Source: Elmis aenea | Taxonomy: Eukaryota; Arthropoda; Insecta; Coleoptera; Elmidae | Length of the DNA stretch: 64,000 bases | Assembly (NCBI GenBank): GCA_947652605.1 | Contig: OX393583.1 | Span: 6,117,222-6,181,221 of the forward strand | Reading direction: 5' to 3' | Part shown: piece by piece, positions 9,660 through 20,207 of the stretch | Layout of the letters: each line of letters begins with the position of its first letter | Numbering within the stretch: position 1 is the stretch's first letter | Position numbers and translations under genes: made by a program | Notes under the pieces: generated by a model | The model's database searches: none | Told to the model about the DNA's origin: nothing | The model's input: only the letters and a program-made list of their open reading frames with translations

Positions 9660-10360
9660 ATATAGTACTGATCTAGATTGTTCTTTTTACCACCCCCTTA
9701 CCCACCTAATACAATTCTTTTTTTAATCAACGCATGTTTTTTTATTGTTGATATTTACGCTTTTTTTAAAAATTATATTGACGAAGTATTTTTTCTATGT
9801 AAATTTTATGTATTTTAAAAATATAATTTTCCCCTATGTTTTAATTATATGGATTTTTTTGTATCCATACGCCGACTCTTGTCCGTTTATGAGCCGAAAA
9901 TCTGCCCAGATATTTTTTATTTTTGTATTATTTTGTGTAAAAATGTCAAGACCGTGAAACGTTGATAACGTCGTATCACTCAGGATTTTTGTTGTAAGTT
10001 GTACCGAATAATCTCAAAAGTTACGGTTGGAACCTTAATTGTTTGATAAAACTGTCGGGTTTAGTTAGAAGTTGGGATTTTGGTCAACCAGTTGTGCTTT
10101 GGCCGATTAATCGATCAAAAATTGCAATTTATTTAAAAAGAAACAAAAAAACAAACGAAACCGTCAAGAATTTTATGATAAAACAAAGGATTTGTTAATT
10201 TTTGATTAGTTAATCGACCGGTTAACCAATTTTTATCATTCGTTATTTACAATTTATTTTTTGTGTATGTTTAATTTTATTTATTTGTTATTGTATTATA
10301 TAGATATTTAAATATTTCTGTGTGAATTTTTGTAATAAATTTTGCCCAAGAATTTAATTT
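9660..10360 (+). terminator. Usp2 3' UTR with poly(A) signals
   Basis: AT-rich trailer. AATAAA at 10334-10339, followed by TTTTGCCC, is the first good cleavage signal. A later AATAAA at 11351-11356 could end a long form of about 1.7 kb of 3' UTR. Confidence 0.5.
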
Positions 10361-11599
10361 GACGTCTAATTTTTTCGTCTGTTGGAATAATTTTTTTTTG
10401 TAGTGTTTAACTGTTGCTTATTCTAGTCTGTTTTTTTTAATTGTAATGTAAACTTTATTTCGATTACGATATAAAACTAAATGTGATGACTTAAATTTTT
10501 TTTTTGTATAGTTCTATTTACAAATCGAAGCCGTTGATGTGAAAACGTCGCTTGTATGTAACCAAACCACACTGTGATTAGATATTTTTTGAATACGTTT
10601 ATGTCGGTAGAAAATTAAAGAATGCGTTAGGAGTTCAGAAAATATCTAAAAAGGGAAGTTTTAAATTAATTTCCTCTTCTGTAAGTAGCAAATTAGCACA
10701 ATTATTTCGTTTTTAGTTTAAATTAGTGGAGATTTTAGACTTAAAATGCAGAAAAATTTACTTGCAATATTAAAAAATACTCGGGACGTATCACGTGATC
10801 ACAAAATATGTCGATTCAAAACACTTCTGGCCGTGTTGTTGCATCCTGCCTGGTTAAATACTGTATTGTTAAAGTTAATACGAGTTCTTATGCAAAATAT
10901 TTGGTGTTAAATTGAAAAAAAAAACAATTTTAGTAGTTTTCTGATAAATATTTCTGCATTTTATTAACAGATCTGTACTAATATACCCTTAGCACGTTTC
11001 AAAATGGATCTGTGAACCTTCAAGCACATTTATTTTAATACACAGAAGTTGTCTACCGATAATTGTTACATTTCACAGTCGAAGATAGTTTAGATACATC
11101 CCGAACCAGATAATTGTGGTTTTTGTAACTAGTTTTTAGGTAATATCTAGAAAAACAAATGTAAACATATGTGTACATCTGTAAATAGAACCAAATTTTG
11201 CAAATTGCACTTAGAGAGTTAGGAAAATTTCAAAACAGTTCAAATAATGATAATAATACTCTATGATAGCTTTATATTGAAATGTTAAAGCACTAACTAA
11301 TTTATTAAATCGTTTGCAAAATGTTTTTTGTTTTAGTTGCGTTCTTTTCCAATAAACCAAAGCCCACATTTCCCAAAACATCATTTAAACTAGAAAACAT
11401 AAACGCGGGAATTCCATCAACAAATGAATTCAAATGTAACTGCCTTCAGTTGCTTCAGAACTGTCATTCGTTTTGTTTGTGCATGCTTAATGTCATATGG
11501 CGCTTGATTGTTGATTGATTTGTGTTATTTTTAAAAAACGGTTTATCAGTTTGGTGTGTAGTGTGTATATTTTTAAATTCAGTGCCTTTTTTACAAAAA
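10361..11599. other. spacer downstream of Usp2
   Basis: AT-rich sequence. I see no convincing coding frame, RNA gene or repeat beyond the late AATAAA at 11351, so it may be an extended Usp2 3' UTR. Confidence 0.5.
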
Positions 11600-11706
11600 T
11601 CAACCACCGTTTCGTGTTACGTCATTGTGGCCACTGCGCATCGTACAAAATGGCGTCAAATGCACTGTTCGGGGTGCTTCAAATTATTCTTTGTGTGTGC
11701 TTTGCC
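11600..11706 (+). CDS. candidate first coding exon encoding a signal peptide
   Basis: ATG 11650, in a strong insect start context (GTACAAAATGG), opens MASNALFGVLQIILCVCFA. That is a textbook signal peptide: short head, hydrophobic core, small residue at the end. A consensus donor, GCC|GTGAGT, follows at 11706/11707 on a codon boundary. The preceding 50 bases are GC-richer and carry TTACGTCA (half-CRE) and CTGCGCA, as expected near a promoter. The rest of the gene is not visible. It would lie beyond a very long intron, possibly past the right edge. I do not recognise the protein. A chance match is the main alternative. Confidence 0.42.
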
Positions 11707-14700
11707 GTGAGTAGTTTCGTTAAAGCGGTTACATGACATTAACGTGCAAGCTTCACTCGTTATTTTTCAAATGGAATGACCACGCGGTTCTGTTATGTTT
11801 TTTGTGTAAAAGCTGGAAAATCGACAGGTTATTTAAGATGTAAGGTTGGTCAGGGATCATCATCGATTTTTAAGGTAAGTTTTTGTTTATTGTTTTATTG
11901 ATTGCCCTTTGTTTCGCTTGTTATTCGAATTCGATTGTGTGTGTAACCGTCAAAAGTCTCGTGAGCGACTGTCATTGTGTTTCTATTTCAAATATTAAAA
12001 CGATTGCACGTGTGCAGAGTATTTGAAACTTTTTTTTGCCGAAGCTCGGCTCAGATGCATTTGAAAGTTTGCGTGCGAATTGCATTACCTGACAAGTCGT
12101 TCAAAATAACACCGTTGGCGCCGAAATGTTCGCGAATTTTAGATTATGCGCGCGCGCACAGATGGCGTTGACGGTTTTATTCGCGAATATTATGAAGTGT
12201 GCTATTTCTTGTATCTGTGGTGTTCGGATACGGTGGTGAAAAATGTGGATTTACCGTGAAAATTGTGCGAATTTTTTAACGCAATTTGACTGACTGTTTT
12301 GTTTGGGTGTTTTGCGCGTGTGGACTTCCTGATGTTGGAATACTTTGAGTATTAATCACGTTTTTTGCAAAATTTTGGTACGTATCTTTGATATCCAAGT
12401 TAGGTGACCTAATTCCAGTTTATAAGATCTAGAAATAAAATTATCCTGCATGGATTGGATATTCCCGATGCCCTACATATCGGCGACTAGTTTTTTGAGT
12501 TTGTGGACGAATGACGCAAAATTTTGAGTTCGTTTTGTAGGTTATTTCGTTCCCGCTTATTTTGCGTTTTAGGCCTAAGTTTTCTCTGAATTTTAGCGTC
12601 CTAACACTCGGTCAAAACGTCCAGGGACTATTTCGTAAAATAGTATATTAAAATATTCACGGCCTGTTGTAGTTTAGGCCATTGTTTCTTATTTTTTCAA
12701 CTGGTTTTAAACAATTGAACAAAACATAACAGGTTATTTTTAATTTTCCGGAACCAAACTCTTAAATCATGCTAACAGTACGTTTGTCTTGTATGTACAA
12801 TCGACAAGGCTTTTAATTTTTGTATGTACAAAGTATTGCCTTGAATAATTTGTTAGTTCTGTGAAAAAAAATCCTGGGCTGCTAGTTGATGCTCTGACTT
12901 TTCTTCTCCATCACTAAATTTGGCCTAGCAAACCCGAAACGGTTTCTTGAAATAGTTGTAAAGTATCTATCCTGCTATAGGCCGAATTTTAACTTAAAGG
13001 GGATAGAAATTCGGAGGTGGGGTTAAAATTTACAAGGGCTGCATGCCCTAGGACCAGACTAGGATATTTAGGGCGAGGGTGAAATAGAATCCCTTTATTC
13101 TGAAGGGCCCTTTTTGTGTGAATGGAAACCCAAGCAGTTTTTAATACCCTCTGAAATGGTTAATGGTAGATACCCAATTACAAAAGTTCTGTGCAATAAA
13201 GCTTCACGCGATGGTCAACTGTTTTTTTATAGTTGAAAATGCTTGTGCAATTGTTTCAATTTTCTGAAACTATGCGTTTGGGGTTTGTTGCTATACTTTA
13301 TTATGTTTTTGCTACTATTTAAAGGCGTATTTATGTAGTGTAATTATAAAACCACTTTGCAACTTCTAAGGGCATAATTTTCTTCCACTAATATCTTTAA
13401 TTTGAAATTTCACGTTGCTTTTTGTGTAAAAATGTTGCAATAGCCACAGTTTTGATTTTAAACATTCCAGAATGTTTAAAAATTGCTCAGGGAAAGCAAA
13501 GCAATGCCTTCTTAGTTCTTACTTAAAAAACAATAATGTAGGACTGTTGTCATGAATTACTAAACTAAAACTTTGGTTTCTGCAAGTCCACATAAATTTT
13601 AGTAGGAGATTTTAATTAAAATGAAGCGGTTTTAAATTCGATATACATTTTGACCTAACACACTTTAATTCTAGGCAGAATTGTTTAATTTTCCATTCTA
13701 TGTTGAAGTAATTGTAGGAAAATATGAGACAGAAATTACTGATGTAAAAGTTTGGTAAAAAGCACATGCTATTAAATATACCGAAATGGAAAAATTGATT
13801 TTTGTTGTGCCCTGTGAATATAAAATAACTTTATTTTACCTCGTAGTAGTTAATTTGGAAGGCAGTTACTTAAAAAAATTCTAGTTTTTAATAGTTAAAA
13901 TGATTTCTATAATAATTTATTTTAAGCTAGCTACTCCAGTTGGCGAATAGCTTTTTTAAAAGTTTAAAACCATTGAGAACTTCTGTTGTGTGTGTTTGTG
14001 TGTGGGTGTGTTCTACCTATATTAGGGCATTAAAAAAATAATCTTGATTACTCGTTACTGGGTAGTTAAAAGCTTTAGTATAAAAACAACTCTAACGTTT
14101 TAAAGTTATAGTTGAGAGAATTAAACAAAGTAAATTTTACTAGTAATAATTTTTTTTATTGATAATTTTTTGCATACATTTGTTTAACGCCTTTTAGTGT
14201 TGTTTCGTTACCAATTTTGCCACATTTTTAAATTATGCTTAAGGAAAACGTTTTTGCTTTGGTTATATTAAAAATTGAATCGCTTTTTATTAAATTAGTA
14301 GATTTGCATAGTCAACACGTATTAATTTTTTAGGTACCTACAATTAATGTTATTTTATTGTTAACTATGTTAATATTGATAACTATATGTTAATGTTGTT
14401 AACTATAATTATGTTAATATTATTAGCCACGTTCTGATTTAAATTAATATGAATGCGTCCTCCTTCATTTTGTTTTTTCCCCATTGATGTTGTAATATAA
14501 ATGCCTGTAATAATTTAGTTGTTATTACAACTTTCTTGAAATCTGGATTTTATTCTTGTGAGGCCTTAAGTAGACAAGAATTTTACAAGTAAAGTGTGTT
14601 GTGGATATATTTTTAATCTTTCTTGCTATAGTTGAATTCTCTATTTAACCGTCGCTAGGCTAGTACGAATATTTTTTTATTCATAAACGTTTCTATTTAT

Positions 14701-14747
14701 TGTCGAATTTTTTGAGCTTCGTCCATTTTGATAGGGGTTGAATAGGC
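11707..14747. other. noncoding stretch with a GC-richer island at 12.0-12.4 kb
   Basis: About 12000-12350 is CpG-richer than its surroundings (GGCGCCGAA, TTCGCGAA, GCGCGCGCAC). It could be a second promoter or 5' exon, but it holds only short open frames. About 13010-13100 carries a decayed GC-rich piece (AGGGCTGCATGCCCTAGG and AGACTAGG) that resembles 18090-18130, so it is probably transposon-derived. About 14340-14430 has stacked GTTAATATT/GTTAACTAT units. Otherwise plain AT-rich DNA. Confidence 0.45.
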
Positions 14748-14912
14748 CAGTGTTTCTTTTTTTCTTTGAAGGCCCCTTTCAAAAATAAAAGCTAATAGGG
14801 GAGCCATTATTTTGTAAACAGTATTTTGATTTTTTATTTTTTTCATGATGATTTTTTAACATTATGAAAAGAATCGAGAGGGGATCTGTGGGCCACAGTT
14901 TAAGAAACACTG
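14748..14912. mobile_element. hAT-type MITE
   Basis: Left end CAGTGTTTCTTTTTTTC, right end AAGAAACACTG, with GGCCCC/GGGCC just inside both ends. The flanks GAATAGGC and CATTCGGC agree at 5 of 8 positions, as expected for a decayed 8-bp target duplication. No coding content. Confidence 0.6.
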
Positions 14913-15190
14913 CATTCGGCTATCGATGCGTGAAATTTTCTGTATAATTATAACGCATTAAAGAAACTTTTGGTACGTATTCAATGAGAAAATGTACCTA
15001 AATAAATAATTGAGGTTTCTTTATGAAATGATTTCACGTCCTCTTGCTTGGCTTGTGTAAATCGAAAGTACGAATAAAAGTTACAGGAGGTTTTCTTTGC
15101 TTTTTAACGAGTTAAATCTTACAAAAAAATGAATGACGTTATTTTGCAATATTTTTTAGTTTACTGTACAGGTTTTGAGTTGGGTTAGAG

Positions 15191-15444
15191 CAGTGCTTCT
15201 CAACGTGGGGCCCCACAGGGGATCAAGTTAAATGTTTTGGGGGACAAATAATATACATGATGTATAATTTATATTCTTTGAGGAAAGTCAGATTAAAAAC
15301 AGTTTTACCTTCGTACTTTTTATTTGAAGTATCCATTTGCATTCTCCTTTTTCGGAATTTGTTTGACCATTATGCTAGAGGGGGCATTAAAATCTTTTAA
15401 GGTGTTGAGGTGGGGCATGATTTAAAAAAGGTTGGGAAACACTG
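15191..15444. mobile_element. hAT-type MITE with perfect 8-bp target duplication
   Basis: The ends are CAGTGCTTCTCAACGTGGGG and AAGGTTGGGAAACACTG. The 8 bases on each side are identical, GGTTAGAG at 15183-15190 and 15445-15452. That diagnoses hAT insertion and implies a fairly young copy. 254 bases, no open frame. Confidence 0.9.
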
Positions 15445-15576
15445 GGTTAGAGAAATGTCAAGAAAATTGTCACTTAAAAACATTAAAATTAAACTTCCCG
15501 ACAATATTTTCAGTTAAATGGAAAAAAATCATTTTATTAGAAAAATTGTGAGCTAAATTGCTTAGATACTCTAGCG

Positions 15577-16640
15577 CAGCGATTCTTAAATGGGGGTCGC
15601 GGCCTCCTGGGGGGCGAGAAAATTTATAAAACGTTTTTACTTTTTAAAATAATTGAAATCTTAAAAAAAAAACATTTTTTGCTCCCTATTTTACTTCGTT
15701 TCAAACTGGTATTGTTTTGTATTACAATCTGAGTTCTACAGTGCAATGCAGTGCAGATTGTGGAGACGCACCACATACTAAAATAAAGGGAGGGCAAATA
15801 CGATTGACAAAAAATTCAAATTAAGCGACTCCTATCCGAAATAGAGGATCCAACTAGCAACTAAGTATTAATATATTAACAAAATAACTCAAACATAAAA
15901 TCTATCACGCTTTTTTTAATTATTGCTTGTCTTGTAAAACTGTCAAGATACTATTTAATATTAATTATTAAAGAATATTATTCGTGTATCTAGTTCGTTC
16001 CACATTTTCGTTATGTTGCTATGTTTTAGAATAGTTTTTTTTTAAATATTGTTTTCTCCAAATAAAGTTGTTTATTTTTTTTCCCCTATTTGTTTTCAAG
16101 TTCTATTCTCATTCTACACATCTATTATTTTATAACTTCGTTACCAGCGTTAGCTGCTTTAAAGTTGGTAATGAGTGTTTGTTGTTATATAAGCAAATGT
16201 GATTCATTTTTTTTATAGTAAATAATATTCCTATGAATTTGTAAGATTTGCTTTGTTTTATTCATTATAAAGAGAATAAATAAATAATTAATAAATAATA
16301 ATTGTACATGCTTTTAAATTTGCAAAGGCGGGACTGTTGTATTCAATACATCGAAGAACGTAACAGGACAATTACCCCCCGCTTTTTTTTGCACGGGGGG
16401 TAAATTTTCAGGGAAGGTACTTACACAGAAAGGTTTTTAAACAGGGGGTTATTTTCCGGGAGGTTATTAAAGGGGAGTTAATGTCCGGGAAGTAATTGCA
16501 CTAGAACCATCGGAAAGATATCTTTTTTGATTCGCCTAAAATAAATCGTAATAATTAGTGTAGCTACAAAGTAGGGGACCGAAAAAATATTTTAGGTTAT
16601 TTAGGGGGGGCGCGACTACTAAAAGGTTAAGAACCACTGC
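15577..16640. mobile_element. hAT-type nonautonomous element, 1.06 kb
   Basis: Left end CAGCGATTCTTAAATGGGGG with GTCGCGGCC. Right end GCGCGAC...GGTTAAGAACCACTG. Flanks CTCTAGCG and GTCTAGCT match at 6 of 8. The TIR belongs to the CAGTGGTTCTTAACC class of hAT elements. The interior holds a G/C-run block at about 16370-16500 (ACCCCCC... and several GGGGG...TTA units) that may be a nested insertion. No transposase remains. Confidence 0.8.
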
Positions 16641-18070
16641 GTCTAGCTTACGTAGAACAAGAAATATAAATGGCGGATCATGGACGCAAATTATCTGTAC
16701 ATTCCTGTAAGAAACTTTGTAATGTTTTTTTAGGTCCTAAGTAATATTTTTTTGAAAGTTTTTCCTATGTGTAGTATTGAATAATGCAGAATAATACCTA
16801 TGGTTCTAGATTAATAAGCGGCTTTGTTAACAAAAGAGCAATGGCTTGGGCCACGCTTACTAGATTATGCCAAACAGTTCAATTGACGCAGTACATCAAG
16901 AGAGAAACAAATGTAAGCGCATATGAATGATGCAATTGTTTAAAAAACTCGTTATAATTCGCCTGCCTTTGCATTTTAAGGAAACTAAGACGAATATGTA
17001 TTGTTTTATTTTTCGCAATGGCTTTTGTTTTTAGCCCAAACAGGAAGCGATCGCTTGATGTTGTAACAACTTTAAAAATTTGTTTTAATCGTGAATTATC
17101 GGGCAAAAAAATGGCCGTCCACGTTGAGCCTTTTGCCATGAATAAAACATGTATTAGTATGAAGTAGGCTGGGGCCCAGACAATGTTCTTGACGAAAATT
17201 CCCATGGGTACACCACCGGTTAATTACTTTGCCGTTTTGTTTTACCTTTCGATGTTCTTTTATTATCTTTTTAGCTATGTTAATGTTGTAGATATCCGCA
17301 CGATGACAGGTTCAGCTTGATAATTAATTTGTCAGCATGTTGATAGCGTAATAAGTTTGTTTTAACAGTTATGATTTATTCATACGGGGTGAAGTTGATT
17401 TTATCGTGATTTATAAGAGCCGTGGGTTAATTATTATTAATTATGAAGTGATTTTTTTCTTCTTGGATGCATCGATAATTTATTTGCCTTTGTGCTTTTA
17501 AGATCCTATTTTTTTTAAATTTAGACTCGCTGCCTTGATGCTATGGCCGGTGTCACATTGTATTTAGAGTATTTGATGTAATAAAGCAGGTTTTAAGATC
17601 AAAAAATTTGCATTGACATTGACACATTAATTAAAGTATGCGCTAGGCACAAAATCTGAAAACAAAAAATTAGACCCATAAAATTCATAAATAAGGCAGT
17701 GTGTTGTTTTTACTATGCGCAATGTGCGTTGTCCTAAACAAACGCGCATGAACAAACATTTGAGTATGTACCCATATAAAACAAATGCTTAAATCTGGAT
17801 ATTTTCACACAATAACATTTTTTGAAAGTGTGTGAAATGAATTTAAAACTTTTCTGAGGTATAAAAATGTCGCGAATTAAAATTAAACAAAAAATATCAG
17901 CGCTGAAAGTTAAGTGTTAGGTTAGTTTTTTAAGTTTTGAACAAATTTAGTGCGTAATTACTATTTTTTTTGGCACGGATTTATAAAACAATATTTGCAA
18001 AAAGTGTATTTCGCCTCGTATCTTGATATATTTTTTTAAATTTTATGGCCTTTAAAGGCTTTTTTGGAGG
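16641..18070. other. AT-rich noncoding stretch
   Basis: No gene or repeat that I can support. A 108-codon minus-strand frame (16879-17205) has no motif and no splice context. Confidence 0.5.
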
Positions 18071-18077
18071 AAATTAT

Positions 18078-18296
18078 TGAATATGTCTACTAGAGGGGGG
18101 GTCTTCAGGGGCTGCACCCCCGGGCCCCCAGTCTGAGAGGCCCTAAATTACTATTTTTTGTTTGTTTAGTATGCATTTTAACGGCAAACTGTAAATAAAC
18201 AGTTTTTTTTTGCTCTCAGATTTTTTTCATTAACAAGGGCCCCCAAATTTTAACTTCCCCGGACCCCCTCTTACATCTAGGAGGCCCTGAGTGTAG
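18078..18296. mobile_element. decayed GC-rich transposon fragment
   Basis: GGGGCTGCACCCCCGGGCCC with CAGTCTGAG near 18105, and GGAGGCCCTGAGTG closing near 18294, look like the inner and outer parts of a GGGCC-ended element. The core resembles 13035-13065. No clean target duplication is visible, so the class is uncertain. Confidence 0.4.
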
Positions 18297-18797
18297 TGAA
18301 TGGACGATTTGAAATATTCTTCGTTGTTTTTTGGTGCCTTTGTTTATAAAACAATTTACAGACATTTAAATGCTTAAGTAATGTTCCCAATTGTTTTAAG
18401 ATTTGCAACTATACATTAATTTGTATTTTACGCCAAGTCAATTTTGTAAAAAAATATAATCTTCAGCTGAAAATTTTCGTCAGGAGCAACAAATGTGATT
18501 TTTCATTCAGGCCACATACTAAGATTTTTTCCTTTTAAACTAAGGTGACCATTTTTTCCCCGAACTTTCGGGGACACTAAGCTGGGGTTATTAAAAAAAA
18601 GTCCTTAACTGACTTTAGTAAAATCTATTTTCCTGTTTCCTGTACACCACAAACCACAACTTTCATTTTTTTAATAAACGAGATTCACAATAAAGAGTGG
18701 AAATTGACACCCATGCATTTTTGCACATTTCAAAAAGAGAGGAAATGTCCAGGAGAAAGGACGTGTGGTAACCCTAAGTTACTTTTCAGGCCGTTAC

Positions 18798-18842
18798 CCT
18801 TAGCAACGGCCGAAAAAGTAACTTTTACGGCCGTTGCTAAGG
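18798..18842. repeat. near-perfect short hairpin
   Basis: CCTTAGCAACGGCCG and its complement CGGCCGTTGCTAAGG are separated by AAAAAGTAACTTTTA, which is itself nearly self-complementary. The 45 bases fold with almost no loop. The same CGGCCGAAAAAGT words recur in the inverted repeat at 18981-19079. Confidence 0.8.
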
Positions 18843-18980
18843 AGAGGGCCGGTAATGCAGTACATACGCCGTCATCTGTCAGTGACAGAATGTCACGTAG
18901 TTTCTAACCTATAATTTTGAATATTACTAAAAATTTAAATTGTTTTTAATTCGATCGCACAAAAAATGTAATATGCACCT

Positions 18981-19079
18981 CGGCCAAAACGTACTTTTTC
19001 GGCCTTGCCTGTTTGCTGGCCTCGACTACGTCTCTGCCAGCAAACCAGACGCGGCCGAAAAAGTTACACTTTTTGGCCC
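18981..19079. repeat. inverted repeat with GGCC ends
   Basis: Outer words CGGCCAAAACGTACTTTTTC and GAAAAAGTTACACTTTTTGG pair. Inner words GTTTGCTGGC and GCCAGCAAAC pair as a second stem. It shares sequence with the hairpin 140 bases upstream, so 18776-19079 may be one foldback element. Confidence 0.65.
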
Positions 19080-20149
19080 TGATACATAAATAACTATTTT
19101 ACAGAACGTACTTGACGTAAAAGTAAATTAAATGTATATTCCTAATTTTTCGTTTCCAGTGCGCGAATGATAGTCGAGAGGTGTTTGCAAATGGTATTTG
19201 AAATTTTTTTCTTCGATTTTTTTGCGTTAATTTACTTGATTATGTTTTTAATTAAACGCAAATTGAGAATCCGAATAGATTGTTCGTCTGCTACTAGACT
19301 TTTAATTAGGACGAACGGTAATTTGAAACAAATTTGTTTAGCAGACTTAAACAACGATCTGTTGTAGTTTGGGCAGTTGTTTTTAATGGCGTCACATTTT
19401 GTTTTCGGCGGTAACTAGATAAAATGATAAGCGGTGGTTAATCACTGATTATTAAATAATTTTATTTGATATAATTTTTTTACCAATTACGCAATTAGTA
19501 ACTCTGCAAAATAATATAGAAATTATTTGTCAGCTGCTGTTCACTTGTTCTGCTTATCACTTTTATGCTAATATGACTTTAATATTTATAACTCGAGTTG
19601 TCTTTTGCGTATAAATCAACAATAATTTTTATCATCGTTGGTTACGCACCTGTTTATTTTAAGGCAAATTTAATAAAACCCTATGCTTAATACTTTTGAC
19701 AGTTCGCTATTTATGAATTTTCAACGAAATTTGTTACGGTATATCGTGAAAATTAACATGAACGGTAGACATATTTACTGTTATTTTGTATATTTGGCTA
19801 ATTCACTTTGGTTGTTTGTTAGTATGTTTTAAATAATTCAAAGGAACGCCACTCCCTACGTATCTCAACGTTTTTTTAATTAACACTTATCTGTTCTTTG
19901 TAGTTACTAGCTACACAAGCCAAATATTACTTTTAAGTGTTTGGTTTGCTCATCTTGTAAGATACATCACCGATTTTCCGGCAGCTGATGGTCCGGCACT
20001 TCTTTTAGTCCGGCTTTTGTTTTAGTCCGGCACTTCTTTTAGTCCGGCACTTCTTTTAGTCTGGTGAGCCTCAGGGCATCTGCTCCTCTTGCCCCCCCTC
20101 TTATAAGACCTAGTTGTGCCCTTAATGAAAGAGTATACTTTTTTAACTA
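19080..20149. other. noncoding, with a short tandem repeat at 19984-20062
   Basis: Four copies of an 18-base unit around TCCGGCACTTCTTTTAG lie at 19984-20062 (one copy reads TCCGGCTTTTGTTTTAG). The remainder is AT-rich with only unsupported frames. Confidence 0.55.
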
Positions 20150-20205
20150 GAAAAATTCTACGTGTTACAGATCTATCGAATAATTCTCTTGGCTGGGGAC
20201 ACCCT
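20150..20205 (-). mobile_element. solitary Tc1/mariner-type MITE end
   Basis: Reads on the minus strand as TA|CAGGGTGTCCCCAGCCAAG then AATTATTCGATAGATCTGT. The same end, in the other orientation, starts at 26730 (CAGGGTGCCTCAGCCAAGAC). No partner end is visible nearby, so this is a truncated copy. Confidence 0.65.
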
Positions 20206-20207
20206 GT

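Noticed and set aside
16879..17205. 108-codon minus-strand frame as a gene
   Set aside because: No recognisable domain, no splice or promoter context, and a length expected by chance in this amount of DNA.
18704..18907. 67-codon plus-strand frame
   Set aside because: It runs through the CGGCC hairpin, so it is repeat sequence rather than a gene.
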